NCBI GenBank assembly: GCA_016721925.1
Contig: JADKHE010000011.1
Coordinates: forward strand, 558,001 to 622,000
Source of the DNA: Candidatus Skiveiella danica
GTDB taxonomy: Bacteria; Pseudomonadota; Gammaproteobacteria; Burkholderiales; Burkholderiaceae_C
Reading direction: 5' to 3'
DNA: 64,000 nt
Under the pieces are notes generated by a model that searched no databases, was not told the origin of the DNA, and saw only the letters and a list, made by a program, of their open reading frames with translations. Positions 1 through 8,048 of this stretch are shown one piece after another. Made by a program: the position numbers and the translations under genes. Numbering within the stretch: position 1 is the first letter of the stretch; the number at the start of each line of letters is the position of its first letter.

Positions 1-21
1 GAAAAAGAGCCGGCCGTGATA

Positions 22-570
22 ATGGCCAGGATGCGCTGGATGATTCCGTTCCTGTTACCAACGTTGGCTTGGCTGGCGGCGTGCTCCCCTGCGTGGAACT
101 GGCGCGAGGTGCGTCTGGAGGATGCACCACTGACGGCGATGCTGCCCTGCAAGCCGGACCAGGCGAGCCAGACGGTCACATTGGCCGGCGCAACGGCGGA
201 ACTGCAGATGACGGGTTGCGAGTCCGGCGGCGCCACGCTGGCCGTCAGCCGGGTGCGCTTGCCGTCAGGCGCGAGCGCAGCCGAGGCCCTGTCGCAGTGG
301 CGCGCGGTGACCCTCGCTGGCATGAAGGCGCAGAACGTGCAAGAGCAACCGTTCCAGCCTGTCGGCAGCCTGGCCTTGCCCCAGTCGGCCCGTGTCGTGG
401 CCAGCGGACGGTACCGTGACGGTCGAGCGGTGAACGCGCAGGCCGTCTGGTTTGCACAAGTGTCGCCGCAAGGCGTGTGGCTGTATCACGCCGTGATCTA
501 CGCCGATGCGATCGGCGCCGAGGTGGCAGACACCTTCTTCAGCGGACTCAAGCTCAGGGCCCCGACATGA
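22..570 (+). CDS. putative small lipoprotein, unknown function
   Basis: Predicted lipoprotein of about 182 residues that I cannot assign to a family. The N-terminus has basic residues, a hydrophobic run and a lipobox (L-A-A-C, Cys near residue 21), so it is probably exported and lipid-anchored. The rest looks soluble, without obvious repeats or catalytic motifs. GTG at 16, ATG at 22 and ATG at 31 are all possible starts; each keeps the signal peptide intact. Its stop overlaps the start of the downstream transporter (ATGA), so the two are probably co-translated. A role in the envelope is inferred only from the lipobox. Confidence 0.7.
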   Translation: MARMRWMIPFLLPTLAWLAACSPAWNWREVRLEDAPLTAMLPCKPDQASQTVTLAGATAELQMTGCESGGATLAVSRVRLPSGASAAEALSQWRAVTLAGMKAQNVQEQPFQPVGSLALPQSARVVASGRYRDGRAVNAQAVWFAQVSPQGVWLYHAVIYADAIGAEVADTFFSGLKLRAPT

Positions 571-1802
571 GCCTGCTGCCGCGCCGCGTCGCTGTCGTCG
601 TATTCCTGGCCTTTGCGTTCGCCTACTTCATTTCCGCGCTGCTGAGGGCCATCACAGCGACGTTGTCACCGGTGCTGACGCTGGAGCTGGGACTGAACGC
701 GCGGGATCTGGGCTTGTTGGCCGGGGGCTATTTTCTGGGCTTTTCCTTGACTCAGCTGCCGATGGGCGCGTGGCTGGACAGACATGGCCCACGCAAGGTG
801 ATCCTGAGCCTGCTGAGCGTGGCCGTGGTGGGGTGTCTGGCGTTTTCACTGGCCGGCGGATTCCCTGCGTTGCTGGGCGCGCGCGTGCTGATCGGCGCCG
901 GAGTGAGCGCCTGCCTGATGGCGCCATTGACCGGCAACCGGCGCTGGCTCGACGCCAGCACCCAGTTGCGCGCCAACTCATGGATGCTGATGACAGGGTC
1001 GCTGGGCATGGTGGCCTCGACACTGCCGGTGCAGTGGCTGGTGCCGCTGGTGGGCTGGCGCCCGCTGTTCTGGGGACTGGCTGTGGCGATTGTGCTGGCG
1101 ATGGCCTTGATTGCCGTGCGGGTTCCGGGCTGGACGTCCATGGCGCCAGCGTCCGGATCATCGCCCGGGGCCGACGCCAGCTATGCGCAGGTCTGGCGCA
1201 ACGCCTATTTCCGCAGGATGACGCCGATCGGCTTCTTCAGTTATGGTGGTCTGATTGCCATGCAGACGCTGTGGGCGGTGCCCTGGATGATCAAGGTCGC
1301 CGGCTACAGCGGCGAGCAGGCGGCGAAGGGCCTGTTCTGGATCAACGTGGCCATGCTGTGCACCTTCTGGACCTGGGGCATGGTCAATCCCTGGCTCGTG
1401 CGCCGGGGCTTCGCGGCAGAGCGCCTGATCACCTGGGGGCTGCCGTCGAGCTTTATCCTGTTGGCTATCATTATCATAGCTAAAGAAGACCTTTCAACGC
1501 TGGCAACGCCGGCATTTGCCCTGTATTGCATGAGCTGCAGCTTCGTTTCGCTGGCGCAACCCGCGGTGGGCATGGCTTTTCCGCAGGCGCTGGCCGGCCG
1601 GGCGCTGTCGGCTTACAACCTGGTGATCTTTGCCGGCGTGTTCGTCGTCCAGTGGGGCATTGGCCTGCTGATTGATGGATTCAAGGCACTGGGCGTGGCC
1701 GAGGTCGCGGCCTATCAGGCGGCGGCGGGGGTTTTCCTGGCCTGTTGCATGGCATCCTATGCCTATTTCCTTTGGGCGAAACCTCATAATCAGGGCTCAT
1801 GA
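567..1802 (+). CDS. MFS transporter
   Basis: Inner-membrane major facilitator superfamily permease of 411 residues with about twelve hydrophobic helices. The loop after helix 2 carries the MFS motif A (G-A-W-L-D-R-H-G-P-R-K, about residues 67-77). The substrate cannot be read from sequence. The ATG at 567 overlaps the stop of the preceding lipoprotein gene and its own stop overlaps the EIIA start (ATGA both times), indicating one transcript. Around residues 300-315 a short segment (I-A-K-E-D-L-S-T-L-A) is encoded by a copy of the dispersed repeat also found in leuS and dat, so this loop is probably an inserted sequence. Confidence 0.85.
   Translation: MSLLPRRVAVVVFLAFAFAYFISALLRAITATLSPVLTLELGLNARDLGLLAGGYFLGFSLTQLPMGAWLDRHGPRKVILSLLSVAVVGCLAFSLAGGFPALLGARVLIGAGVSACLMAPLTGNRRWLDASTQLRANSWMLMTGSLGMVASTLPVQWLVPLVGWRPLFWGLAVAIVLAMALIAVRVPGWTSMAPASGSSPGADASYAQVWRNAYFRRMTPIGFFSYGGLIAMQTLWAVPWMIKVAGYSGEQAAKGLFWINVAMLCTFWTWGMVNPWLVRRGFAAERLITWGLPSSFILLAIIIIAKEDLSTLATPAFALYCMSCSFVSLAQPAVGMAFPQALAGRALSAYNLVIFAGVFVVQWGIGLLIDGFKALGVAEVAAYQAAAGVFLACCMASYAYFLWAKPHNQGS
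1463..1510 (+). repeat. dispersed repeat, copy 1 (inside MFS gene)
   Basis: Short repeat with GCTATCATTATCATAGCTA followed by TCAACGCTGGCAA. It shares the TAGCTA-like end and the ACGCTGG core with eight other copies in the window. It lies in frame in the MFS gene and is read as S-T-L-A. Confidence 0.55.
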
Positions 1803-2254
1803 ACAGCATCCTCATCATTGCCCACGCGCCGCTGGCCCATGCCTTGCGTGCCTGTGCGCTGCACGTCTTTCCCGAGTGCGGCGTCAGCGTGGCGGCGATC
1901 GATGTGGCGCCTAATGCGCCGCCCGAAGAAACCCTGGCGGCGTCCCGGATCGCCCTGCGGCAGTTGCGCGATCGCCCGGGCACCGAAGGCGTCGTGGTGC
2001 TGACCGATGTGTTCGGCGCGACGCCCTGCAATGTGGCGCAGAAGCTCGTGGACGGCCTTACGTCCCGGCTGGTGACCGGTGTCAACCTGCCCATGTTGCT
2101 GCGCGCTGTGAGCTACCGGCATGAGCCTCTGGAGGCGCTGATCTCGCGCGCCGTCACCGGCGGCACCCAAGGCGTGATGCAGGTGGCCGTGACCGCGCCC
2201 CAAAACCAGTCCAAGCGAAACCATGTTAAAGACCAGCACGATCATCAGCAATAA
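1799..2254 (+). CDS. PTS EIIA component, mannose (EIIA-Man) family
   Basis: Cytoplasmic phosphocarrier of 151 residues resembling the EIIA domain of mannose-type PTS permeases. The phosphorylatable histidine is His9 in I-I-A-H-A-P-L, and the T-D-V-F-G-A-T-P motif of the fold is present. No EIIB, EIIC or EIID gene lies nearby, so it is likely a regulatory rather than a sugar-uptake component, as in other beta- and alphaproteobacteria with an incomplete PTS. It starts within the MFS stop (ATGA) and its last 32 bases overlap ptsH, arguing for translational coupling with HPr. Confidence 0.88.
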   Translation: MNSILIIAHAPLAHALRACALHVFPECGVSVAAIDVAPNAPPEETLAASRIALRQLRDRPGTEGVVVLTDVFGATPCNVAQKLVDGLTSRLVTGVNLPMLLRAVSYRHEPLEALISRAVTGGTQGVMQVAVTAPQNQSKRNHVKDQHDHQQ

Positions 2255-2492
2255 ACTCGGCCTGCATGCGCGGGCCTCGGCCAAGCTCACCAAGCTGGCG
2301 GGTAGCTTCCCCTGCGAGGTGTGGCTGAGCCGTGGCGAGCGGCGCGTCAACGCCAAGAGCATCATGGGCGTCATGATGCTGGCCGCGGGACTCGGCAGCG
2401 AGGTCACGCTGGAGACCCAGGGCGATCGCGAGCAGGAAGCCATGGATGCGCTGCTTGCCCTGATGGCCGACAAGTTCGGCGAGGGCGAGTAA
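2223..2492 (+). CDS. ptsH: phosphocarrier protein HPr
   Basis: HPr of 89 residues, the usual length. It takes phosphate from enzyme I on His15 (G-L-H-A-R-A) and passes it to EIIA proteins. Ser46 in N-A-K-S-I-M-G is the regulatory site modified by HPr kinase, whose gene hprK lies at the far end of this window, so the Ser46 branch is likely functional. The start lies inside the EIIA gene in another frame. It is followed by a 161-base intergenic repeat before ptsI. Confidence 0.95.
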   Translation: MLKTSTIISNKLGLHARASAKLTKLAGSFPCEVWLSRGERRVNAKSIMGVMMLAAGLGSEVTLETQGDREQEAMDALLALMADKFGEGE

Positions 2493-2653
2493 TTGGCCCC
2501 CACGCTCCCTCACGGCGTGTGGTCGCTGGACGTGCCTCAGCCAGAGGCAACGGCTCTTCGTGCCGTCCGGATGTGCGCAGGCACATCCGGAGCCGCGGCT
2601 CTCAGCCCCTCGGGGGGGGACCTTGCATGGGGCGGCCCGGTGCCGTTCGGAAA
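2493..2653 (+). repeat. intergenic repeat with hairpin between ptsH and ptsI
   Basis: This spacer begins TTGGCCCCCACGCTC and ends GGGGCGGCCCGG. From memory, spacers of this form recur between genes in Comamonadaceae; I could not check that here. It contains a perfect hairpin, CCGGATGTGC (2567-2576) with GCACATCCGG (2581-2590), without a following T-run, so it may slow transcription or protect an mRNA end but is not a standard terminator. Confidence 0.5.
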
Positions 2654-4405
2654 ATGACCTTCAGCGTCCACGGCATACCAGTTGCCCGTGGGGTGGCCAT
2701 CGGGCGCGCGGTGATCGTGGCGTCCAGCCGGCTGGACGTGGCGCATTACTTCATTACGTCCGACCAGGTGGAGAGCGAGATCGACCGGGTGCGTGCCGGG
2801 CGCAATGCCGTGGTCGACGAGTTGCAGCGCTTGCAGCAGGAAATGCCCAAGGATGCGCCGCACGAGCTGGCGGCCTTGCTCGATGTGCACCTGATGCTGC
2901 TGCAGGACGAGGCGCTGACCAGTGGTGTGAAGCACTGGATCCGCGATCGTCTCTACAACGCCGAGTGGGCGCTGACCACCCAGTTCGAGGTCATTTCGCG
3001 CCAGTTCGACGAGATGGAGGACGAGTACCTGCGTGAGCGCAAGGCCGATCTGGAGCAGGTGGTCGAGCGCGTGTTGCGGCGCATGCTGGGTGCGGCATCG
3101 CCGGTCGTGGCGCCGCCGGTTCGACACAAGCGCCAGCAGGATCTGCTGCTGGATGACACTCTGGATGTGCCGCTGGTGCTGGTGGCGCACGACCTGTCTC
3201 CGGCCGACATGCTGCAGTTCAAGCAAAGTGTGTTTGCCGGGTTCGTCACCGACGTGGGCGGCAAGACCTCGCATACAGCCATCGTGGCGCGCAGCATGGA
3301 CATTCCCGCCGTGGTGGGAGCGCGCTCGGCCTCCCAGCTGATCCGCCAGGACGACTGGATCATCATCGACGGCGATGCCGGCGTCGTGATCGTCGATCCG
3401 TCGCCGATCATCCTCGCCGAATACGGGTTCCGCCAGCGCCAGGGCGAGCTCGAGCGCGAGCGCCTGTCGCGCCTGCGCAATACCGCGGCCATCACGCTGG
3501 ATGGTCAGCGCATCGAGCTGCTGGCCAACATCGAAATGCCGGATGACACCTTGCCCGCGCTGAAGGTCGGTGCGGTGGGCGTGGGGCTGTTCCGCAGCGA
3601 ATTCCTGTTCATGGGGCGTCACGGCCGCCTGCCTGACGAGGAAGAGCAGTACCAGGCCTACCGGCGCGCTGTCGAAGGCATGCAGGGGCTCCCCGTGACG
3701 ATCCGGACCGTGGACGTGGGGGCCGACAAGCCGCTGGACGACGCGCACCACGACGATGCGCACCTGAATCCGGCACTGGGGCTGCGGGCCATCCGCTGGA
3801 GTCTGGCGGACCCGGCCATGTTTCTGACCCAGTTGCGCGCCATTCTTCGGGCGGCGGCCCACGGCCAGGTGAACCTGTTGATCCCCATGCTGGCGCACGG
3901 CAGCGAGATCCGCCAGACGCTCTCCTTGATCGACCATGCGCGCGTGCAACTGGACAACCAGGGCATGGTCTACGGCCCGCTCAAGCTCGGGGCCATGATC
4001 GAGATTCCGGCTGCGGCGCTGACGCTGAAGCTGTTCCTGAAGTATTTCGATTTCCTGTCCATCGGCACCAACGACCTGATCCAGTACACGCTGGCCATCG
4101 ATCGCGCCGACGAATCCGTGGCCCATCTCTACGACCCCCTGCATCCAGCGGTTCTGCGGCTGGTGGCTGACACGATCGCCGAATGCAACGCGCAGGGCAA
4201 GGGTGTCAGTGTCTGTGGCGAAATGGCGGGCGACACCGCGCTGACGCGGCTGTTGCTCGGTCTGGGGCTGCGAAGTTTTTCCATGCACCCCGCCCAGATT
4301 CTGGCGGTCAAGCAGGAAGTGCTGCGCGCCGACACTGGCAAGCTGCGGCCCTGGGCGCAAACGGTGCTCGAAGCCGACGAGCCAGCCAGCGTCCTGGCAC
4401 GCTGA
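2654..4405 (+). CDS. ptsI: PTS enzyme I (phosphoenolpyruvate-protein phosphotransferase)
   Basis: Enzyme I of 583 residues. It starts the PTS phosphorelay by transferring phosphate from PEP to HPr. The N-terminal HPr-binding and swivelling domains are followed by the active-site motif G-G-K-T-S-H-T-A-I-V-A-R with His207. The C-terminal PEP-binding barrel includes the catalytic cysteine motif V-S-V-C-G-E-M (Cys521) and G-T-N-D-L. The ATG at 2654 is chosen because M-T-F-S-V-H-G-I-P-V-A-R-G matches the family N-terminus; the frame is open further upstream but only through the intergenic repeat. Confidence 0.96.
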   Translation: MTFSVHGIPVARGVAIGRAVIVASSRLDVAHYFITSDQVESEIDRVRAGRNAVVDELQRLQQEMPKDAPHELAALLDVHLMLLQDEALTSGVKHWIRDRLYNAEWALTTQFEVISRQFDEMEDEYLRERKADLEQVVERVLRRMLGAASPVVAPPVRHKRQQDLLLDDTLDVPLVLVAHDLSPADMLQFKQSVFAGFVTDVGGKTSHTAIVARSMDIPAVVGARSASQLIRQDDWIIIDGDAGVVIVDPSPIILAEYGFRQRQGELERERLSRLRNTAAITLDGQRIELLANIEMPDDTLPALKVGAVGVGLFRSEFLFMGRHGRLPDEEEQYQAYRRAVEGMQGLPVTIRTVDVGADKPLDDAHHDDAHLNPALGLRAIRWSLADPAMFLTQLRAILRAAAHGQVNLLIPMLAHGSEIRQTLSLIDHARVQLDNQGMVYGPLKLGAMIEIPAAALTLKLFLKYFDFLSIGTNDLIQYTLAIDRADESVAHLYDPLHPAVLRLVADTIAECNAQGKGVSVCGEMAGDTALTRLLLGLGLRSFSMHPAQILAVKQEVLRADTGKLRPWAQTVLEADEPASVLAR

Positions 4406-4615
4406 CAAGTTCCGCTGGGATCGAAGTCCGGCGCCGCCACGCCGGCTTGTGCGGAAGAATCACCAACCCGGCTGCCGACAGGTCGACAAGGGTCAGCGTT
4501 GACGCACGTCAAGGCTTGGTCGAAGCCGTGCCGCCATACTGCAGCCCCTCGGTACCGGCTGGTGCGCGGCCATGTGGAACCGCCGGCCTCAACCGATCAT
4601 CACACAGGACATGCC

Positions 4616-4966
4616 ATGGGTAATTTTGATCACAAGGGCCTGATTCAGGATATCAACGAGAGCCTCGGGCCGTTTCGCAAGTCCCAATCCGAGGCCATGG
4701 CCGGCTTCGGGCAACTGGCGCGCGCCTCGATGGCCGAGGGGGCGATCAGCGCCAAGCACAAGGAGTTGATCGCGCTGGCCATCGGCGTGACCCAGCGCTG
4801 CTCCGGTTGCGTGGGCTTTCATGTCAAGGCGCTGCACCGGCTCGGCTGCACCCGTGCCGAACTGGAGGAGATGCTGGCCGTCTGCGTGTACATGGGCGGC
4901 GGCCCGGCACTGATGGTGGCTGCCGAAGCGCTGGCGGCCTGGGAAAAGATGGCGCCGGGCGCCTGA
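4616..4966 (+). CDS. carboxymuconolactone decarboxylase / AhpD-like protein
   Basis: Small all-helical protein of 116 residues of the CMD/AhpD family. It contains the redox motif R-C-S-G-C-V-G-F-H, a C-x2-C pair followed by histidine that in AhpD-type proteins supports alkylhydroperoxidase activity. The ATG at 4616 is preceded by AGGA at a good distance; the open frame upstream is not protein-like. A terminator overlaps its stop codon. The specific substrate is not evident; a protective or thiol-disulfide role is inferred from the motif. Confidence 0.85.
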   Translation: MGNFDHKGLIQDINESLGPFRKSQSEAMAGFGQLARASMAEGAISAKHKELIALAIGVTQRCSGCVGFHVKALHRLGCTRAELEEMLAVCVYMGGGPALMVAAEALAAWEKMAPGA

Positions 4967-4979
4967 CAGCGCCCTTTTT
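4957..4979 (+). terminator. rho-independent terminator
   Basis: GGGCGC (4957-4962), six-base loop, GCGCCC (4969-4974), then five T. The stem overlaps the stop codon of the AhpD-like gene. Confidence 0.75.
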
Positions 4980-5043
4980 GTAGATATTGACGTCTTTTCG
5001 ACCGTTTCCCAGCGTCGAATGGACGTATGTCGCTATTAAATCA
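4976..5043 (-). repeat. dispersed repeat, copy 2 (intergenic)
   Basis: Intergenic copy between the AhpD-like gene and lipA. On the minus strand it reads ATTTAATAGCG, then CCATTCGACGCTGGGAAAC. The CGACGCTGGGA core is shared with the copies in dat and leuS. Confidence 0.6.
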
Positions 5044-5051
5044 GGAGTGAT

Positions 5052-6044
5052 TCAGGCCTTAGGCTGGCCCATTGCGTGACCGGCCTGCTGGTCGGCGTGG
5101 TAGCTGGAGCGCACCATCGCGCCGACGGCCGCGTGCCTGAAACCCATCTCATAGGCCTTGGCCTCGAACATCTTGAAGGTGTCGGGGTGCACATAGCGCT
5201 TCACGGTCAGGTGCGAGGTGCTCGGCGCCAGGTACTGGCCGATGGTCAGCATGTCGATGTGGTGCGCGCGCATGTCGCGCATCACGTCCAGGATTTCCTC
5301 ATCCGTCTCGCCCAGGCCCACCATCAGCCCGCTCTTGGTGGGGATGTCCGGGAACAACGCCTTGAACTTCTTCAGCAGGTTCAGGCTGAAGGCGTAGTCG
5401 GAGCCGGGGCGCGCTTCCTTGTACAGGCGCGGGATGGTTTCCAGGTTGTGGTTCATCACGTCGGGTGGCGCGGCTTTCAGGATCTCCAGCGCACGGTCGT
5501 CCCGGCCGCGGAAGTCGGGCACCAGAACCTCGATCTGGGTCTGGGGTGACAGCTCGCGCGTCTTGCGGATGCATTCGACAAAATGGCCGGCACCGCCGTC
5601 GCGCAGGTCGTCGCGGTCCACGCTGGTGATGACGACGTAGTTCAGCTTGAGCGCGGCAATCGTGTTGGCCAGGTTCTGGGGTTCGTTCACGTCCAGCGGG
5701 TCGGGCCGGCCGTGTCCCACGTCGCAGAACGGGCAGCGGCGCGTGCACTTGTCGCCCATGATCATGAAGGTGGCTGTGCCCTTGCCGAAACACTCGCCGA
5801 TGTTGGGACAACTGGCCTCTTCGCACACCGTCACCAGCTTGTTGGCGCGCAGCACGTCCTTGATTTCATAGAAGCGCGTGGTCGGGCTACCGGCCTTGAC
5901 GCGGATCCAGTCCGGCTTCTTCAGGATTTCGCCCGGCTGAACCTTGATCGGGATGCGCGACAGCTTGGCGCCCGCCTTCTGCTTGGCGCTGGCGTCGTAG
6001 GTTTCAGTGGACTGCGCGTCGCGCACAACGTCTTTGGGGTTCAT
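5052..6044 (-). CDS. lipA: lipoyl synthase
   Basis: Radical-SAM enzyme of 330 residues that inserts two sulfurs into protein-bound octanoyl groups to make lipoyl cofactor. The auxiliary cluster motif is Cys74-x4-Cys79-x5-Cys85 and the radical-SAM motif is Cys100-x3-Cys104-x2-Cys107 (C-T-R-R-C-P-F-C). The N-terminal extension before the core is typical of proteobacterial LipA. It is the last gene of the minus-strand lipoate group, 81 bases after lipB, and works directly downstream of LipB in the pathway. Confidence 0.97.
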   Translation of the reverse strand: MNPKDVVRDAQSTETYDASAKQKAGAKLSRIPIKVQPGEILKKPDWIRVKAGSPTTRFYEIKDVLRANKLVTVCEEASCPNIGECFGKGTATFMIMGDKCTRRCPFCDVGHGRPDPLDVNEPQNLANTIAALKLNYVVITSVDRDDLRDGGAGHFVECIRKTRELSPQTQIEVLVPDFRGRDDRALEILKAAPPDVMNHNLETIPRLYKEARPGSDYAFSLNLLKKFKALFPDIPTKSGLMVGLGETDEEILDVMRDMRAHHIDMLTIGQYLAPSTSHLTVKRYVHPDTFKMFEAKAYEMGFRHAAVGAMVRSSYHADQQAGHAMGQPKA

Positions 6045-6047
6045 CTC

Positions 6048-6118
6048 TTTTCATTTCCGCGCAGGCGGACATCCACCTTGCGCAACCATGGGTCCCTGTT
6101 TTCACGGGGACGACGGCC
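6048..6118. repeat. degenerate palindromic intergenic sequence between lipB and lipA
   Basis: The spacer contains GTCCC-TGTTTTCAC-GGGGAC and TTCCGCGCAGGCGGA, resembling the short palindromic intergenic elements of many Burkholderiales. Only one copy is seen here, so family membership is from memory. Confidence 0.35.
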
Positions 6119-6125
6119 CTCTTGG

Positions 6126-6800
6126 TCAGGGGGTCAGGTAAGTCGCGAGCTTCTGGCTCAGCATCTGCGCGGCCTCGGGCCACGCAACGCAGACGCCGAT
6201 TGTAGAAAGGTCCACCGTTTTCAATCCTGCATAGCCGCAGGGGTTGATTCGCGAGTACGGCTCCAGATCCATCGCCACGTTCAGCGCCACGCCGTGGTAG
6301 GTGCAGTGGCGGCTGACCTTGATGCCCAGCGCGGCGATCTTGCCCAGCCCCCGGAACGGATCTCCGGCCGGCGTCGGGCCTGTCAGTGCTGCGTGGGAGA
6401 ACGGGTCTTCGAGGCGCACGTAGATGCCGGGCGCCCCGACCACCCGGTGGCCGGTGACGCCGAAATGGACCAGGGTGCGGATCACGGCCTCTTCGATGCG
6501 GTAGACGTATTCCTTGACGTAGTAGCCGGCGCGTTGCAGGTCGATCAACGGGTAGGCCACCACCTGGCCGGGGCCGTGGTACGTGACTTGGCCGCCACGG
6601 TTGGTCTGCACGATGGGGATGGAGCCAGGGTTCAGGATGTGATCCGCCTTGCCCGCAAGCCCTTGCGTGTAGACGGGGGGGTGCTCGCAGATCCACAGGG
6701 CGTCGGCCGTGTCGGGGCCGCGTTGTTCGGTGAAGGCCTGCATGGCTGCCGCCGTCGGCGCATAGTCGACCGGGCCGAGAAGGGTGATCGGAAGGCTCAT
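6126..6800 (-). CDS. lipB: octanoyl-ACP:protein N-octanoyltransferase
   Basis: LipB of 224 residues moves octanoate from acyl carrier protein to the lipoyl domains of 2-oxoacid dehydrogenases and the glycine cleavage system. The catalytic pair is visible: Lys154 in G-L-G-K-I-A-A-L-G and Cys188 in R-I-N-P-C-G-Y-A-G. R-G-G-Q-V-T-Y-H-G-P-G-Q is the substrate-binding signature. I start it at M-S-L-P-I (6800), just 10 bases after the stop of the DUF6933-STAS gene; a longer upstream frame overlaps that gene and is not conserved-looking. Confidence 0.95.
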   Translation of the reverse strand: MSLPITLLGPVDYAPTAAAMQAFTEQRGPDTADALWICEHPPVYTQGLAGKADHILNPGSIPIVQTNRGGQVTYHGPGQVVAYPLIDLQRAGYYVKEYVYRIEEAVIRTLVHFGVTGHRVVGAPGIYVRLEDPFSHAALTGPTPAGDPFRGLGKIAALGIKVSRHCTYHGVALNVAMDLEPYSRINPCGYAGLKTVDLSTIGVCVAWPEAAQMLSQKLATYLTP

Positions 6801-6810
6801 CGGCGCGTGG

Positions 6811-7716
6811 TTACCGGGAAGTATCGCGGGATATCCGCTCGAACGCTTCGAGCACGCCGGGCTCGGCGTTGGCCAGGTGCAGGCTGTGCACCCCGAGCGT
6901 CGCCACCTCGTCCAGCAGGGCCCGGGCAAAAGTCGGGGAGGCGCTGTCCACGTCGGCAAAGTCGATCACCAGGGTGCGCGGAATCCAGCGACCGCGCGGG
7001 TTGCCGGTGCGGCTGGGCGGCCCGCTGACGCCATCGTCATGGGGCAGGCGCATCAGCAGGATGGACGCCTGGTGCGCGGCCTCCAGCCGGGGTTGGTCGG
7101 GCAAGGCCAGTGCCACCGGGATGTGCACTTCCTCGCGCCCGATCTGTGCCTGCGCATGGTCATAGGCCTTGCGCCACTGGTCGCTCTTGTCGTTCTGGCG
7201 CTGGGCCACCAGTGCCGGGTTTCCGCCCAACAGGCGCAGCACCTCCTCGGCCGGGTAGCCTTCCCTCGGGCGCAGGACGAGGTGATCGGCCAGGCGGGCG
7301 TTGATCGCGCCCAGGCTCAGACCCTCGCCGGCGGCCCAGGTCACGCTGTGGCGGTACTGTGTCAGGTGCCCGACCGTGCTGCGGTCGATGCCGCGCCCCA
7401 GAATCCACGGCTCGCTATGGTCGATCTCGGCGCGCGCACGGTCCGGCGGCACACCCAGTGACAGCAGCGCCTGGAGCAGGGCGGGGCCGAAACGGCTTTG
7501 CAACGTGGGCATTGGCGCATAAGGCAGGCAAAACGCCCAGTGCGTGCGGCTGCTGACGGCGATCACCAGCTTTTGCGGACGGGTGTGCACCAGCGCCAGC
7601 GCCCAGTCGCCCAACGCGTTGCCGCATGGCGGCGCGGGGGGCGCCGTGCCCGTACGCGGCGCGTCCGGCACATGGCAGGCCTTCGCCAGGGCCGGGTTCA
7701 GTCGCAGGGTGGTCAC
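6811..7716 (-). CDS. DUF6933-like / STAS-like (DUF4325) fusion protein
   Basis: Protein of 301 residues with two recognisable halves. Residues 1-130 resemble DUF6933 (opening T-T-L-R-L-N-P-A-L-A-K, then G-D-W-A-L-A-L-V and Q-K-L-V-I-A-V-S-S-R-T). Residues 245-301 resemble the STAS-like DUF4325 fold (L-V-I-D-F-A-D-V-D-S-A-S-P-T-F-A-R-A-L-L-D-E). The middle is unassigned. Start codon is GTG at 7716. It sits between DUF493 (23-base gap) and lipB (10-base gap), so it is transcribed with the lipoate genes. Function unknown; domain calls are from pattern memory. Confidence 0.7.
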   Translation of the reverse strand: MTTLRLNPALAKACHVPDAPRTGTAPPAPPCGNALGDWALALVHTRPQKLVIAVSSRTHWAFCLPYAPMPTLQSRFGPALLQALLSLGVPPDRARAEIDHSEPWILGRGIDRSTVGHLTQYRHSVTWAAGEGLSLGAINARLADHLVLRPREGYPAEEVLRLLGGNPALVAQRQNDKSDQWRKAYDHAQAQIGREEVHIPVALALPDQPRLEAAHQASILLMRLPHDDGVSGPPSRTGNPRGRWIPRTLVIDFADVDSASPTFARALLDEVATLGVHSLHLANAEPGVLEAFERISRDTSR

Positions 7717-7739
7717 AGGGATGAATCCGGGCGGTGGCG

Positions 7740-8048
7740 CTACAGCACGACTTTCACCATCGGATGGCTCGAAAGCGTCCGGTACAGCTCGTCGAGCTGC
7801 TCGCGGCTGGTGGCGGTGACGGTGACAGTGATGCCCAGGTATTTGCCACCACTGCTCTCCCGAAGTTCGACGCGGGACGCATCAAAGCTGGGGTCGAACT
7901 CGCGGGCGATGTGCGTGATGGCGGCGACGAAACCATCCGCCCGCGCGCCCATCACCTTGATCGGGAATGCGCTCGGGTAGGTGATCAGCGAATCCTTGCG
8001 GGCGTCGTTACCCGGCGTTGGTGGTGGCGGAAAAGCGGAGGCATTCAT
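7740..8048 (-). CDS. ybeD: DUF493 (YbeD-like) family protein
   Basis: Small protein of 102 residues of the YbeD/DUF493 family, a ferredoxin-like fold often encoded next to lipB and thought to have a regulatory role, possibly in lipoate metabolism. Family features are F-P-I-K-V-M-G near residue 30 and Y-L-G-I-T-V-T-V-T-A with S-R-E-Q-L-D-E-L-Y in the C-terminal half. Its ATG overlaps the stop of dat (ATGA). The context fits the conserved dat-ybeD-lipB-lipA order, here interrupted by one extra gene. Confidence 0.9.
   Translation of the reverse strand: MNASAFPPPPTPGNDARKDSLITYPSAFPIKVMGARADGFVAAITHIAREFDPSFDASRVELRESSGGKYLGITVTVTATSREQLDELYRTLSSHPMVKVVL

Noticed and set aside
2537..4408. 623-codon minus-strand frame opposite ptsI
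   Set aside because: Antisense shadow of a well-conserved gene; no family features.
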